From: Salinilacihabitans rarus
GTDB lineage: Archaea > Halobacteriota > Halobacteria > Halobacteriales > Natrialbaceae
Length of the DNA: 64,000 nt
Assembly (NCBI RefSeq): GCF_024296665.1
Contig: NZ_CP100762.1
Location: 3,162,001 to 3,226,000 of the forward strand
Direction of reading: 5' to 3'
Shown here: piece after piece, positions 26,165 to 35,396 of the stretch
Position numbering within the stretch: position 1 is the first letter of the stretch
How the letters are laid out: each line of letters opens with the position of its first letter
Program-made: the position numbers and the translations under genes
The notes under the pieces: generated by a model
Databases searched by the model: none
What the model was told of the DNA's origin: nothing
The model's input: the letters and a program-made list of their open reading frames with translations, nothing else

Positions 26165-26473
26165 TCATCCGCCGACGGCCCCCGCCAGCCGTAACAGGAC
26201 GAGGACCGTCCCGAACACCCCGAGCAGCACGAAGATGGCGTTCTCGAGGGTCGGCTCTTCCGGTTCGACCGGCGCCGAACTCGGCTCCGGCGCGTACGGG
26301 TCGGGCCCCTCGCCCCACTCGTCGTCCTCGTTCGGGTCGTCCGTCGAGTCGGTCCGGTCGCGTCCTCGCTCGTCGGTCGCCGGCCACCGGGAGTCGTCCG
26401 GCGTCGCCTCCGACTCCGTCGTCGGATCGACGCGGTGGTCGTCGGCTCCCGACCCGGACTCGTCTCCAGCCAT
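26165..26473 (-). CDS. Small acidic protein with C-terminal membrane helix
   Basis: A 102-residue protein. About 70 residues of disordered Asp/Glu/Pro/Ser-rich sequence (DESGSGADDHRVD onward) precede the conserved-looking PEEPTLENAIFVLLGV. One transmembrane helix at the very C-terminus (about 80-100) ends in GAVGG. It is a tail-anchored type protein, of a kind widespread in haloarchaea and often listed as a DUF. The start at 26473 is preferred to an in-frame ATG nine codons upstream. It lies downstream of pyruvate kinase on the same strand, across a probable terminator. Confidence 0.7.
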   Translation of the reverse strand: MAGDESGSGADDHRVDPTTESEATPDDSRWPATDERGRDRTDSTDDPNEDDEWGEGPDPYAPEPSSAPVEPEEPTLENAIFVLLGVFGTVLVLLRLAGAVGG

Positions 26474-26498
26474 GTCAGTGGGTACTGGCGCCGTCGAC

Positions 26499-26503
26499 AA
26501 AAA
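26499..26503 (-). terminator. T5 terminator after pyruvate kinase (minus strand)
   Basis: The minus strand reads CCGCGGG then TTTTT about 22 nt after the pyruvate kinase stop. This marks a likely end of its transcript. Confidence 0.45.
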
Positions 26504-26525
26504 CCCGCGGTCCGTTCCCGGGTCG

Positions 26526-28283
26526 TCAGTCGCGGGCCGCCGGATCGTCGATGTTCCCGCCGTAGACGACGCCGCGCTCGCCGTCGATCGTGACGGTCGT
26601 CCCGACCGACACCTCCGTGAGGTCGGCGTCGCCGACCATCGGGACGTCCATCTCGCGGGCGACCAGCGCCGGGTAGCCGGTCATCCCCGGACGGGCGTCG
26701 ACGATGCCGGCGATCTTCGTCAGGTCGCCGTCGAACTCGGCGTCGAACTCGGCGTCGAGGACGACGATCGCGCCGTCGGGCACCGCCGAGAGGTCGCCGT
26801 CGGTCGGCTTCGCGACCGGGCCGGCGGCCCGGCCGTCGACGACGACCCGGCCCGTCGCCAGCGCCTCGGCGGCGACGTGGACTTTCATCATGTTCGTCGT
26901 GTTCGCCCCCTCGAGTTCGGTCATCATCCCGCAGAGGACGACCACCGTGTCGCCGCTGTCGGCGACGCCGGCGTCGAGCGCCGACTGGACCGCCTTCTCG
27001 ACGACCTCGCCGGCGCCCTGGTCCGAAACTTCGGCGTACAGCGGCGTCACTCCCCACGAGAGCGCGAGTCGCCGGCGCACCTCGTGGCTCGGCGTCGAGG
27101 CGACCACCGGGACGCCGGACCGGTACTTCGCGACTTTCAGGGCGGTGTAGCCGGACTCGGTCGCCGCCACGACCGCGTCGGCGTCGATGTCCCGCGCGAG
27201 GTACCGCGCCGACCGCGCGAGGGCGTCGGTGCGGGCCTCGCCCGCGAGCGGCACCCGCTGTTCGAGCACCTCCGCGTACTCCCCGGAGGACTCGACCTCG
27301 CGGACGATGCTGTCCATCGTCTCGACGACCCTGACCGGGTGGTCGCCGACGGCCGTCTCCGCCGACAGCATCACCCCGTCGGTGCCGTCGAGCACCGCGT
27401 TCGCCACGTCGGAGGCCTCCGCGCGGGTGGGCCGGCGGGCGTGGACCATCGAGTCGAGCATCTCCGTCGCCGTGATGACGGGGACGCCCGCGTTCCGGCA
27501 GGTCCGGATGATCCGCTTCTGGATCATCGGCACGTCCTCCATCGGACACTCGACGCCGAGGTCGCCGCGGGCGACCATCACGCCGTAGGCGGCCTCGACG
27601 ATCTCCTCCAGGTTCTCGACCGCGCCGGCGCGTTCGATCTTCGCGACGATCGGAATCTCGGCGCCGAACTCCTCTAGCACCTCGCCGACCGCGTAGACGT
27701 CGTCGGCGTCGCGGACGAAACTCGCCGCGACGAAGTCGACTTCCTTCTCCGCCGCGAGTTTCAGGTCCTCGCGGTCGGCCTCGGTGACGACGTCGAGGTC
27801 GAGGTCGACCCCGGGGACGTTGACGCCCTTCCGGCCGCCGAGTTCGCCGCCCGTGTCGACGCGGGCGCGGACGTCCCCGTCCGCGACGTCCAGCACCGTC
27901 GTCTCGATCAGTCCGTCGGCGAGCAGGACGCGGTCGCCCGGTTCGACCTGGTCGATCGACAGCGAGAGGCCGACCTCCTCGGGGGTGGCCTCCTCGCCCT
28001 CGACGAAGGTGATCTCCGATCCCGTCTCGAGGTGTACCGTCTCGCCGTCGGGCAGCGGCGCGGTCCGGATCTCCGGCCCCTTCGTGTCGAGCATGACCGC
28101 GATCGGCCGCCCGGTCGCCTCGTCGACGCCTCGGACCCGGTCGACGAGTTCGGCCCGGTCCTCGCGTGTCCCGTGGCTCGCGTTCAACCGGGCGACGGAC
28201 ATCCCCGCCTCCGCCAGCCCACGGATCGTCGACCGGTCGTTCGACGCCGGCCCCAGCGTACAGACGATCTTCGCGTTTCTCAT
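26526..28283 (-). CDS. pyk: Pyruvate kinase with extra C-terminal phosphohistidine-like domain
   Basis: A 585-residue enzyme converting PEP and ADP to pyruvate and ATP. It has the N-terminal barrel (MRNAKIVCTLGPASND, MLDTKGPEIRT), the active-site segment VAKIERAGAVEN and MVARGDLGVECP. The alpha/beta C-domain with the allosteric region follows. Beyond the normal end (about residue 470) comes an additional domain like the mobile swivelling domain of PEP synthase. In it the phosphohistidine position of TSH is occupied by Tyr537 (GMTGYPALVARE). Some bacilli have a similar extension. The start at 28283 matches the conserved N-terminus. Confidence 0.95.
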   Translation of the reverse strand: MRNAKIVCTLGPASNDRSTIRGLAEAGMSVARLNASHGTREDRAELVDRVRGVDEATGRPIAVMLDTKGPEIRTAPLPDGETVHLETGSEITFVEGEEATPEEVGLSLSIDQVEPGDRVLLADGLIETTVLDVADGDVRARVDTGGELGGRKGVNVPGVDLDLDVVTEADREDLKLAAEKEVDFVAASFVRDADDVYAVGEVLEEFGAEIPIVAKIERAGAVENLEEIVEAAYGVMVARGDLGVECPMEDVPMIQKRIIRTCRNAGVPVITATEMLDSMVHARRPTRAEASDVANAVLDGTDGVMLSAETAVGDHPVRVVETMDSIVREVESSGEYAEVLEQRVPLAGEARTDALARSARYLARDIDADAVVAATESGYTALKVAKYRSGVPVVASTPSHEVRRRLALSWGVTPLYAEVSDQGAGEVVEKAVQSALDAGVADSGDTVVVLCGMMTELEGANTTNMMKVHVAAEALATGRVVVDGRAAGPVAKPTDGDLSAVPDGAIVVLDAEFDAEFDGDLTKIAGIVDARPGMTGYPALVAREMDVPMVGDADLTEVSVGTTVTIDGERGVVYGGNIDDPAARD

Positions 28284-28425
28284 ATCGGAGGCTACAGACA
28301 GGAGCGGCAAAAAGGTACTCGACTTACTCGTCTCCGAGTTCCTCTTTGGACGAAGTGGCTCGCCCCGCGGACGGCGGGGAGACGCCGGCCCAAACGTTTT
28401 GCGCGGGCCCGGGTTACCCCCGGCC

Positions 28426-28713
28426 ATGCCCGCGTACGTCTCGCTCGTCGACACCGCCGACCGCGACGTCCAGAACGCCCAGGAACTCGCGTCGATCTGG
28501 GGCGAGATCCGGACGGAGTTCGAGGAGCACGAGGCCGAACTGGTCGACTCCTACGCGATCCTCGGCGAGCACGACTTCCTCGTGATCTTCGAGGCGCCCG
28601 ACCGCGAGGCGGCGTTCAGGTCGGCGCTGACGCTGCGCCGGCACGACCTCTCGGCCCAGACGATGGCGATCGTCGACACGGCCGACTTCGCCCACTACGT
28701 CGACGATATCTGA
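28426..28713 (+). CDS. GYD-domain protein
   Basis: A 95-residue ferredoxin-like-fold protein: MPAYVSLVDTADRDVQNAQ, a helix (ELASIWGEIRTEFEEH), YAILGEHDFLVIFEAPDREAA and ALTLRRHDLSAQTMAIVD. This matches the small GYD family, dimeric alpha/beta barrel proteins whose biochemical role is not known. The gene is divergent from pyruvate kinase and its stop (28713) lies two bases before the metG stop on the other strand. Confidence 0.8.
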   Translation: MPAYVSLVDTADRDVQNAQELASIWGEIRTEFEEHEAELVDSYAILGEHDFLVIFEAPDREAAFRSALTLRRHDLSAQTMAIVDTADFAHYVDDI

Positions 28714-28715
28714 GC

Positions 28716-30797
28716 CTACCGGACCCGCTCGCCCGGAACGGCGTCGCCGTGGGTCGTCAGCAGGTCGGCCTCCTCGCCGGCCGCGAGGACCATTCCGTTG
28801 GACTCGTAGCCGAACAGTTCGGCGGGTTCGAGGTTCGCGACCACGACGCACTTCTTTCCGGCCAGTTCGTCGAGGTCGTGTAGTTGCTTGATGCCCGCGA
28901 CGATCTGGCGGGTCTCGAAGCCGACGTCGACCTCGAGGCGCGCGAGTTCGTCCGCGTCCTCGATGCCCTCGGCTACTTCGATGCGGCCGACGCGGAGGTC
29001 GACGTCCTGGAAGTGTTCGAAGTCGATCCGGTCGTCGGTCAGCGGTTCGAGTTCGTCGGTCACGCCCTCGTCTTCGTCCGCCGTGGCGTCGTGGCTTTCG
29101 GTTTCCGTCTCGTCCGCGCTCGCCTCCTCGACGCGCGCTTCGAGTTTCGCCTCGAGTTCGGCGACGCGGTCGTCCTCGATCTTCTCGAAGAGTTCGTCCG
29201 GTTCGTCGAACGTCCGCGGCGGGGCCGCGAGGGCGGCTTCGAGGCCCGCGTCGGCGACGTCGCCCTCCTCGCCGAGTTGCTCCCACAGCGCCCGCGCCTT
29301 GCCGGGCGCGATCGGTTCGAGCAGGACGGCGACGGCCTTGGCGATCTGGACGCAGTCGCGGATGACCCGCGCGGCCGTCTCGGGGTCGTCGTCGACTAAC
29401 TTCCAGGGCTCGTTGCGCTGGATGTACTCGTTGCCGAACCCCGCGAGGCGCGCGGCGGCCCCCCCGACGCCGCGCAGCGAGTAGTCGTTGACCGCCTCGC
29501 GGAACTCGCCGACGGCGCCCTCGATGCGCTCGCGGACCTCCTCGGAGACCGCGGCGTCCGGCGTGCCGTCGTAGTTGCGGTGGGCGAACAGCAGCGACCG
29601 GTACCAGAAGTTTCCGATCGTGCCCACCAGTTCGCCGTTGACCTTCTCCCGGAACGCCGACCACGAGAAGTCGACGTCCTGCTGGAGGCCGCCCGTGGTC
29701 GTCAGGTAGTACCGCAGGAGGTCGGGGTGAAAGCCCTCGTCGAGGTACTCTTTCGCCCAGATGGCGCGGTTGCGACTCGTGGAGAGGCCCTTGCCGTTGA
29801 TCGTGATGAAGCCGGTCGCGGCGATTCCCCGGGGTGCGTTGTAGCCGGCCCCTTCGAGCATCGCCGGCCAGAAGATGGTGTGGTGCTGGATGATGTCCCG
29901 GCCGATGACGTGGACGATCTCGCCCTCGTCCGTCCAGACCTCCTCCCAGTCGTACTCGTCTTCGCCGACGCGCTCGCTGTACTGTCTGGTCGAGGAGATG
30001 TACTCGATCGGGGCGTCGACCCAGACGTACAGCACGAGGTCGTCGCCGTCCTCGCCGGGGTAGTCGATCCCCCAGTCCATGTCGCGGGTGATACACCAGT
30101 CCTGGAGGCCGTCCTCGATCCACTGGCGGGGCTGGTTGCGCGCGTTCGACGTCCCTTCGAGGTCGTCCAAGAACTCGGTGAGGTACTCCTCGAACTCGGA
30201 GACGCGGAAGAACTTGTGGGCGCGCTCGCGGTACTCCGCGGGGTTGCCGGTGATCGAACTCCGCGGGTCCTCGACCTCGCCGGGTTCGAGGTGGCGCTGA
30301 CAGCCCTCGTCGCACTCGTCGCCGCGGGCCTTCGCGCCGCAGTAGGGACAGGTCCCCTCGACGTAGCGGTCGGGGAGGTACTGGTCGGCCTCGGGATCGT
30401 AGGCGACCTGGATCTCCTTCTCGTAGACGTAGCCCTCCTCGTCCAGCGTGCGGACGATCTCCGTCGTGAGTTCGGTGTTGGTCTCGTCGTGGGTGTGGCC
30501 GTAGTTGTCGAACTCGACGTCGAACTGCGGGAACGTCTCCCGGTACTGTTCGTGCCAGCGCAGCGCGAACTCCTCGGGGTCGATCCCCTCCTGTTCGGCG
30601 TTGACGGCCACGGGCGTGCCGTGCATGTCCGACCCGCAGACGTAGATCGACTGCTGGCCCAGCGTGTTCAGGGCGCGGTTGAACGCGTCCGCGCCGATGT
30701 ACCCGCGGAGGTGACCGATGTGCAGGTCGCCGTTGGCGTAGGGCAACCCGCAGGTCACGACCGCGGGGCGGTCCGTCGGAAACTCGTCGGTGCTCAT
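28716..30797 (-). CDS. metG: Methionyl-tRNA synthetase
   Basis: A 693-residue class I synthetase with the HIGH motif in DLHIGHLRGYIGAD and a zinc knuckle (CPYCGAKARGDECDEGC, about 150-165). The KMSKS equivalent is KGLSTSRNRAIW near residue 335, followed by the helical anticodon domain. An acidic linker (about 540-575) leads to a C-terminal EMAP-II/Arc1p-like tRNA-binding domain (DLRVGRIEVAEGIEDADELARL). All parts expected of an archaeal MetRS with fused dimerisation domain are present. It converges on the GYD gene. Confidence 0.97.
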   Translation of the reverse strand: MSTDEFPTDRPAVVTCGLPYANGDLHIGHLRGYIGADAFNRALNTLGQQSIYVCGSDMHGTPVAVNAEQEGIDPEEFALRWHEQYRETFPQFDVEFDNYGHTHDETNTELTTEIVRTLDEEGYVYEKEIQVAYDPEADQYLPDRYVEGTCPYCGAKARGDECDEGCQRHLEPGEVEDPRSSITGNPAEYRERAHKFFRVSEFEEYLTEFLDDLEGTSNARNQPRQWIEDGLQDWCITRDMDWGIDYPGEDGDDLVLYVWVDAPIEYISSTRQYSERVGEDEYDWEEVWTDEGEIVHVIGRDIIQHHTIFWPAMLEGAGYNAPRGIAATGFITINGKGLSTSRNRAIWAKEYLDEGFHPDLLRYYLTTTGGLQQDVDFSWSAFREKVNGELVGTIGNFWYRSLLFAHRNYDGTPDAAVSEEVRERIEGAVGEFREAVNDYSLRGVGGAAARLAGFGNEYIQRNEPWKLVDDDPETAARVIRDCVQIAKAVAVLLEPIAPGKARALWEQLGEEGDVADAGLEAALAAPPRTFDEPDELFEKIEDDRVAELEAKLEARVEEASADETETESHDATADEDEGVTDELEPLTDDRIDFEHFQDVDLRVGRIEVAEGIEDADELARLEVDVGFETRQIVAGIKQLHDLDELAGKKCVVVANLEPAELFGYESNGMVLAAGEEADLLTTHGDAVPGERVR

Positions 30798-31198
30798 ATG
30801 CGTGTGCTGTCGGTGGCGGGCGTAAAAGCCGCCGGTTTCGTTCGGGGTGCAATACCTGCCGCTTTCGGCGTTCGGCTCCGGTCGCGCCGGGTTTCGCCGC
30901 CGCGCGAGGACCGTATGACCGGCCGCGGTCGCGGCGCTCCTCCCGGTGACGGCGCTATCGCTGCATGCGCATAGAACGAGCGGGAGCGGGAGTACGCGCC
31001 GTCGTCACGGGCGGGGATAGCGCGGCCGTCGACAAAAGCGTTGCCGAACGCGCCGACTCACAGTCGTTCGGAAATCGGTATATTTTCGGGCTGGAAGTTG
31101 ACACGTCCGGTCGAGTGCGGACGGATATGTGACGAACGTTCGTTGCACAGTCGAGAAACCAGAGGGCTTTTGCTAGTCGATCCCCCCCGGCACGGATA
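30798..31198. other. 401-nt regulatory gap between metG and the NSS transporter
   Basis: No convincing gene is visible. The metG-proximal part is GC-rich. From 31075 the DNA is more AT-rich and holds a perfect palindrome ACGAACGTTCGT at 31132-31143. An inverted repeat CGTCCG/CGGACG lies at 31104-31123, with TATA-like segments at 31078-31086 and 31166-31174. The last is 29 nt before the transporter ATG. Confidence 0.5.
31132..31143 (+). promoter_or_regulatory. 12-bp palindrome upstream of the NSS transporter
   Basis: ACGAACGTTCGT is a perfect palindrome about 25-30 bp upstream of the TATA-like GCTTTTGCT (31166-31174). The position suits an activator or repressor site. Confidence 0.45.
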
Positions 31199-32566
31199 AT
31201 GAGTAGCGAAGTCACGCGGGAGACGTGGGCGTCCCGGGCGGGGTTCATCCTCGCCGCCGTCGGGAGCGCCGTCGGCCTCGGGAACGTCTGGCGGTTCCCG
31301 TTTCAGGTGGCCCAGGAGGGCGGCGGCGCGTTCCTCGCGATCTACCTGCTGTTCGTCCTCACCGTCGGCTTCCCCGCGATCCTCGCCGAGTTCGTCGTCG
31401 GTCGACACACGAAGCGCAACCCGGTCAGCGCCGTCGCCGAACTGGGCGGCGGCGCGTGGCGGTACGTCGGCTGGATCTTCGTCGTGACCGGCGTCATCAT
31501 CCTCTCGTACTACAGCGTCGTCGCCAGCTGGACGCTCCGGTACGTCCTGTTCGGCCTCGGCGACGGCTACGTCAGCGACGTGGCCGCCGCGGGCGCGCAG
31601 TTCGACGCGGTCGCCACCGGCCTCGACGCCGTCGGCTTCCACGCGCTGTTCATGCTCGCGGCGATCACCGTCGTCGCCGCGGGCATCGAGCGCGGGATCG
31701 AACTCACGGTGAAGGTGATGGTCCCCGCGATCGTCGTCGTCGCCGTGGGGATGGCGGTCTACGCGTTCACCCTCGACGGCGCCGGCGCCGCCTACGCCTA
31801 CTACCTCGCGCCGGACGTCGAGGTCATCGCCGCCGACTGGCGCAGCATCCTCCCCGCCGCGGCCGGACAGGCCTTCTTCACCCTCTCGCTGGGGATGGGG
31901 ACGATGGTCACCTACGCCTCCTACCTCGGGGAGGACCGCAACCTCGCGGCCGACGGCGCCGTCATCGTCGGCCTCGACACGCTGATCGCGCTCGTCGTCG
32001 GCCTGATCGTCTTCCCCGTCTTCTTCACCGCCGGCGTCGACCCCGCAGACCCCGGCCCCGGCGCGATCTTCGTCGGCCTCACGTCCGCGTTCGCCGACGT
32101 GCCGTTCGGCCGCCTCGTCGGACTGGCCTTCTTCGTCACCGTCGCCGTCGCGGCGCTGTCGAGTGCGATCAGCATCCTTGAGGTCGCCGTCTCCTTCCTC
32201 GTCGACGAGCGGGGGATCGACCGGAAAGTCGCCACGCTCGGCGTCGGCGGCGGCGTCTTCCTGCTCGGAGTCCCCAGCGCGCTCGACCTCGTCCTGCTCG
32301 ACCTCTTCGACACGTTCGCCGACCGGGTCCTGCTGGTCGCCGGCGCCTTGCTGCTCGTCGTCCTCGTCGGCTGGCTCGCCGCCGACGTCGCCCGCGAGGA
32401 ACTCGAAAAGGGCATCGGCGACCTCGGTCCCTACGGCGACGCCTGGATCTGGCTCGTCCGACTCCCCGTCGCGATCACGCTGGTCGTCGCGCTCGTGCTC
32501 GGGGTCTCCGAGTACGTCGAGTTCCTCACCGGCGACTTCGCCGACTGGCTCGCGGCGTTGCGCTGA
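31199..32566 (+). CDS. Sodium-dependent transporter (NSS/SNF family)
   Basis: A 455-residue integral membrane protein of the neurotransmitter:sodium symporter family. The N-terminal sodium/substrate signature GSAVGLGNVWRFPFQVAQEGGGAF is obvious. TM6-TM8 features such as AFFTLSLGMGTMVTYASYL and FVTVAVAALSSAISILEV follow. About eleven transmembrane helices fit the length, as in bacterial LeuT-like homologues. It probably imports an amino acid with Na+; the substrate cannot be told. The start lies 29 nt after a TATA-like box. A DUF2892 gene follows convergently. Confidence 0.94.
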   Translation: MSSEVTRETWASRAGFILAAVGSAVGLGNVWRFPFQVAQEGGGAFLAIYLLFVLTVGFPAILAEFVVGRHTKRNPVSAVAELGGGAWRYVGWIFVVTGVIILSYYSVVASWTLRYVLFGLGDGYVSDVAAAGAQFDAVATGLDAVGFHALFMLAAITVVAAGIERGIELTVKVMVPAIVVVAVGMAVYAFTLDGAGAAYAYYLAPDVEVIAADWRSILPAAAGQAFFTLSLGMGTMVTYASYLGEDRNLAADGAVIVGLDTLIALVVGLIVFPVFFTAGVDPADPGPGAIFVGLTSAFADVPFGRLVGLAFFVTVAVAALSSAISILEVAVSFLVDERGIDRKVATLGVGGGVFLLGVPSALDLVLLDLFDTFADRVLLVAGALLLVVLVGWLAADVAREELEKGIGDLGPYGDAWIWLVRLPVAITLVVALVLGVSEYVEFLTGDFADWLAALR

Positions 32567-32574
32567 CGCGGCCG

Positions 32575-32790
32575 TCAGCGGCTACACGTGTCGACGCCGA
32601 CGATCTGGTACAGCAGACACGACCGGGTCGCGCCGGTCGCGACGAGGACGACCCCGACGACCAGCGCGACGGCGCCGACCGCCGTCCCGACGGCGAGGGC
32701 GTCGGCGAGGGCGGCGACGCCGACGAGGAGGAGGAGCGTTCCGATCGCGAATCGTGCGAGACGGTCGAATTCACCGACGTTTGTTTCCAT
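32575..32790 (-). CDS. DUF2892 (YgaP-like) membrane protein, copy 1
   Basis: A 71-residue protein: METNVGEFDRLARFAIGTLLLL, then two hydrophobic helices (15-33 and 37-56), then TRSCLLYQIVGVDTC. This is the DUF2892 pattern: an amphipathic start, a helical hairpin and a C-terminal C-x3-Y/L-LGVDT motif with conserved Cys. In bacteria the domain is often fused to rhodanese (YgaP). Here it is a stand-alone protein with Cys57 and Cys69. A second copy lies at 59524-59793. It converges on the NSS gene. Confidence 0.85.
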   Translation of the reverse strand: METNVGEFDRLARFAIGTLLLLVGVAALADALAVGTAVGAVALVVGVVLVATGATRSCLLYQIVGVDTCSR

Positions 32791-32838
32791 ACGGGCAACA
32801 GTCGGAACCGCTATCGTAAATGATTTTTCCCGGCCCGC

Positions 32839-33924
32839 TCAGTCGTCGCCCGAGACCGCCGCCCGGGGGCGAGCGGCGAGGCGGTCGACGTCGGCGACGA
32901 ACGCCTCCAGCATCTCGCGGGTGACGTGGGGCATGCAGACGACGCGCAGTTCGCCCGATCCGGTCCGCGAGATGCGCCACCCCTCGGCCCGCAGCGCCTC
33001 GAACGTCTCCGTCGGCAGGTCGGCGGCGACCAGCGGCAGCGTCGGCTCGACGACGTCGTACCCGCGGTCGGCGAGGGCGGCGGCGAGCCACTCGGCGTTG
33101 GCCCGCGCGCGCTCGTAGCCGGCGGCGTACCCGTCGGGCCACAGCGCCTCGATCGCCGCGACGGCGCTGGCGACGCCCGCGCCCGAGCGGGTGCCGGTCA
33201 GCGTCGCCTGCGAGGTCGATTCGAGGTAGGGCGTGTCGACCGCGAGTTCGTCCAGCAGCGACTCCTCGCGGACGAGCAGGCCGCCGGCGGGGATGGCGGC
33301 CTGCCCCATCTTGTGGGGGTCGATCGTCATCGTGTCGACGGGGGCGTGCTCGAAGTTCCACTCGTAGTCGGTAAAGGGGAGGACGAACCCGCCCCACGCG
33401 GCGTCGACGTGCAAGAGCGCGCCGACCTCGCGGGCGATCGCGCCCAGTTCGGGGATCGGGTCGACGCGGCCGTACTCCGTGGAGCCGGCGACGCCGATCA
33501 CGGCCGCGGTGTCCTCGTCGACGGACGCGCGGACGGCCTCGACGTCGGCGCGTCGGTCGTCGTCGGTCGGGACGATCCGCAACTCGACGCCCAGCACGTC
33601 CGCGGCCTTGTGGAAGCTGAAGTGGCCGGATTCGGGCATGACGACGTTCGGCGTCGCGCCGTCGGCGCGCTCGCGGGCGATCCGCGCCGCCTGGAGGTTC
33701 GCCTCCGTGCCGCCGCTGGCGACGTAGCCCGCCGGTTCCCCGAGGCTGGCGATCTCGCCGAGGAGGGCGACGGCCTCCTCTTCGAGCGCCGCGACCCGCG
33801 GGTAGGTGCCGGGGTCGCCGGGATTCGTCGCGAGAAACCGTTCGGCCGCCTCGCGCGCCGCCGGGTGTGGTTCGGTACACATCGAGGAGAGCACCCGGTC
33901 GAACGCCTGCGGCTCGGCCTGCAT
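32839..33924 (-). CDS. mfnA: MfnA-type tyrosine/L-aspartate decarboxylase
   Basis: A 361-residue PLP-dependent group II decarboxylase. The cofactor lysine is in [16 protein letters not shown], and [14 protein letters not shown] supplies the Asp that contacts the pyridine nitrogen. [15 protein letters not shown] and the C-terminal [20 protein letters not shown] are also typical. Archaeal homologues make tyramine (methanofuran) or beta-alanine from aspartate. As haloarchaea lack methanofuran, the likely role here is beta-alanine for coenzyme A. It is divergent from the glycosyltransferase at 34086. Confidence 0.92.
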   Translation of the reverse strand: MQAEPQAFDRVLSSMCTEPHPAAREAAERFLATNPGDPGTYPRVAALEEEAVALLGEIASLGEPAGYVASGGTEANLQAARIARERADGATPNVVMPESGHFSFHKAADVLGVELRIVPTDDDRRADVEAVRASVDEDTAAVIGVAGSTEYGRVDPIPELGAIAREVGALLHVDAAWGGFVLPFTDYEWNFEHAPVDTMTIDPHKMGQAAIPAGGLLVREESLLDELAVDTPYLESTSQATLTGTRSGAGVASAVAAIEALWPDGYAAGYERARANAEWLAAALADRGYDVVEPTLPLVAADLPTETFEALRAEGWRISRTGSGELRVVCMPHVTREMLEAFVADVDRLAARPRAAVSGDD

Positions 33925-34085
33925 ACGAACGACGAGTACGGTCCGACGTTTATTCGTTGCGTTTGACGTGCGGAGAAACCGGCCGCGCGTGGATCGGAGC
34001 GGTCGACTCGACGGGAGCGGCCGGCGACTCGCGGCGGAGGCTCGATTACAAAAAATCCATAACGCGATGATTTCGAACGTGAAAC

Positions 34086-35378
34086 ATGCGCCTGCTTCCG
34101 TCTCGCCTCCTCGAACGCGCGGGGACCGCCGTCGGCGTCGCCGTCCTGTCGATCGTCGGACTCCTCCACGGGACGGACGTACAGCGGTTGACGATCGACC
34201 TGTTCGTCGTCACCGTTCGCTTCGTCTTCCTCGAAGCGCTCTCGGCGGTCGCCGCGTTCACGCTGTTCGTGGCGCTCACCGGCGCGTTGCTCGTCCGGGA
34301 GGTGTGGACGCCGCGGGACGCGGTCGAACCGGTCGCCGAGGGGCCGCCGCTGACGGCGATCGTTCCGGTCTACCGCGATCACCGGGTGCTGGATACGAGC
34401 GTCGAGAGCCTCGTCGAGAGCGCGTACGACCCCCTCGACGTGGTCGTCGTCGTCGAACCGAACGACGACGCGACCCGCGAGCGCGCTCGCGAACTCGCGA
34501 GCGCCCACGACGCGGTCGAGGTGCTCGTCAACGGCGACCCCGGCTCGAAAGCCGGGGCGATCAACTACGCCGTCCGCGAGACCGACGCCGAGAACGTCGC
34601 CGTCTTCGACGCCGACGAGTGGATCGCCCCGGCGTTTCTCGCTCACGCGATGGGCGCGCTGGCAGACGGGGCGGACGTCTTCCAGGGCCGGCGGGTGCCG
34701 CGCCCGAACGGGGTCGTCGAGACGGTCGCCTACTGCGAGCGGATCGTCTTCCACGCCAGCTACAAGCTGGTCGAACTGTTCGGCTTCACGAACTGCCGGA
34801 GTTCCTCGACGGTGATGACCCGGGAGGCGTTCGAACGGGTCGACGGCTACGACGACGTCCTCACCGAGGACCTCGACTTCGCGCACGCTTGCTACCGCGA
34901 GGGACTCGACGTGCGGCAGGCCCGCCAGTGTACGAACACGATGGAGGCGCCCCACACGCTGGCCGACCTCTGGGGGCAGCGAAAGCGCTGGCGCGTCGGT
35001 CAGATCGAGGTGCTGCACGCGACGGTCGGCGACCTGCTCCGCGGGCGGATCGGCCGGCGCGGCCTCCTCTCGCTCGGCCGGATGTGTTCGAGCCTGTTCG
35101 GCAGTCTGGTGACGCTCGTGCTCGCCTCGAAACTGCTCTTGCTGCTCGTCCTCGACGTCGAGTCCGCGTTCCTGATCCCGTTTACGGTCCTCGTCGCGAC
35201 GATCGGACTCGTCGCGTGGCGCGACGCGAGGGACGTCCGCATCGACGGCCTCCGCTGGAGCGTCCTCCTCGCGCCGCTGCTGTACCCCGCGTTCGGCATC
35301 CTCACGCTGAAGTCGCTGCTCGAGTACGGCCTGACCTGGGACGGACGCTGGTACCGCGTCGAGAAGACGGGGGCGTGA
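34086..35378 (+). CDS. Family 2 membrane glycosyltransferase
   Basis: A 430-residue protein. Two N-terminal transmembrane segments (10-30 and 45-72) precede a GT-A domain: [29 protein letters not shown], then the metal-binding [27 protein letters not shown] and [13 protein letters not shown] (the QxxRW motif) follow. Three more membrane helices close the C-terminus. The architecture is that of processive GT2 enzymes (cellulose/hyaluronan synthase-like), acting at the inner membrane face on a polysaccharide or lipid-linked glycan. No other glycan genes are adjacent. It converges on ppsA. Confidence 0.9.
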   Translation: MRLLPSRLLERAGTAVGVAVLSIVGLLHGTDVQRLTIDLFVVTVRFVFLEALSAVAAFTLFVALTGALLVREVWTPRDAVEPVAEGPPLTAIVPVYRDHRVLDTSVESLVESAYDPLDVVVVVEPNDDATRERARELASAHDAVEVLVNGDPGSKAGAINYAVRETDAENVAVFDADEWIAPAFLAHAMGALADGADVFQGRRVPRPNGVVETVAYCERIVFHASYKLVELFGFTNCRSSSTVMTREAFERVDGYDDVLTEDLDFAHACYREGLDVRQARQCTNTMEAPHTLADLWGQRKRWRVGQIEVLHATVGDLLRGRIGRRGLLSLGRMCSSLFGSLVTLVLASKLLLLLVLDVESAFLIPFTVLVATIGLVAWRDARDVRIDGLRWSVLLAPLLYPAFGILTLKSLLEYGLTWDGRWYRVEKTGA

Positions 35379-35396
35379 CGGTCGGCGCGGCCCCCG

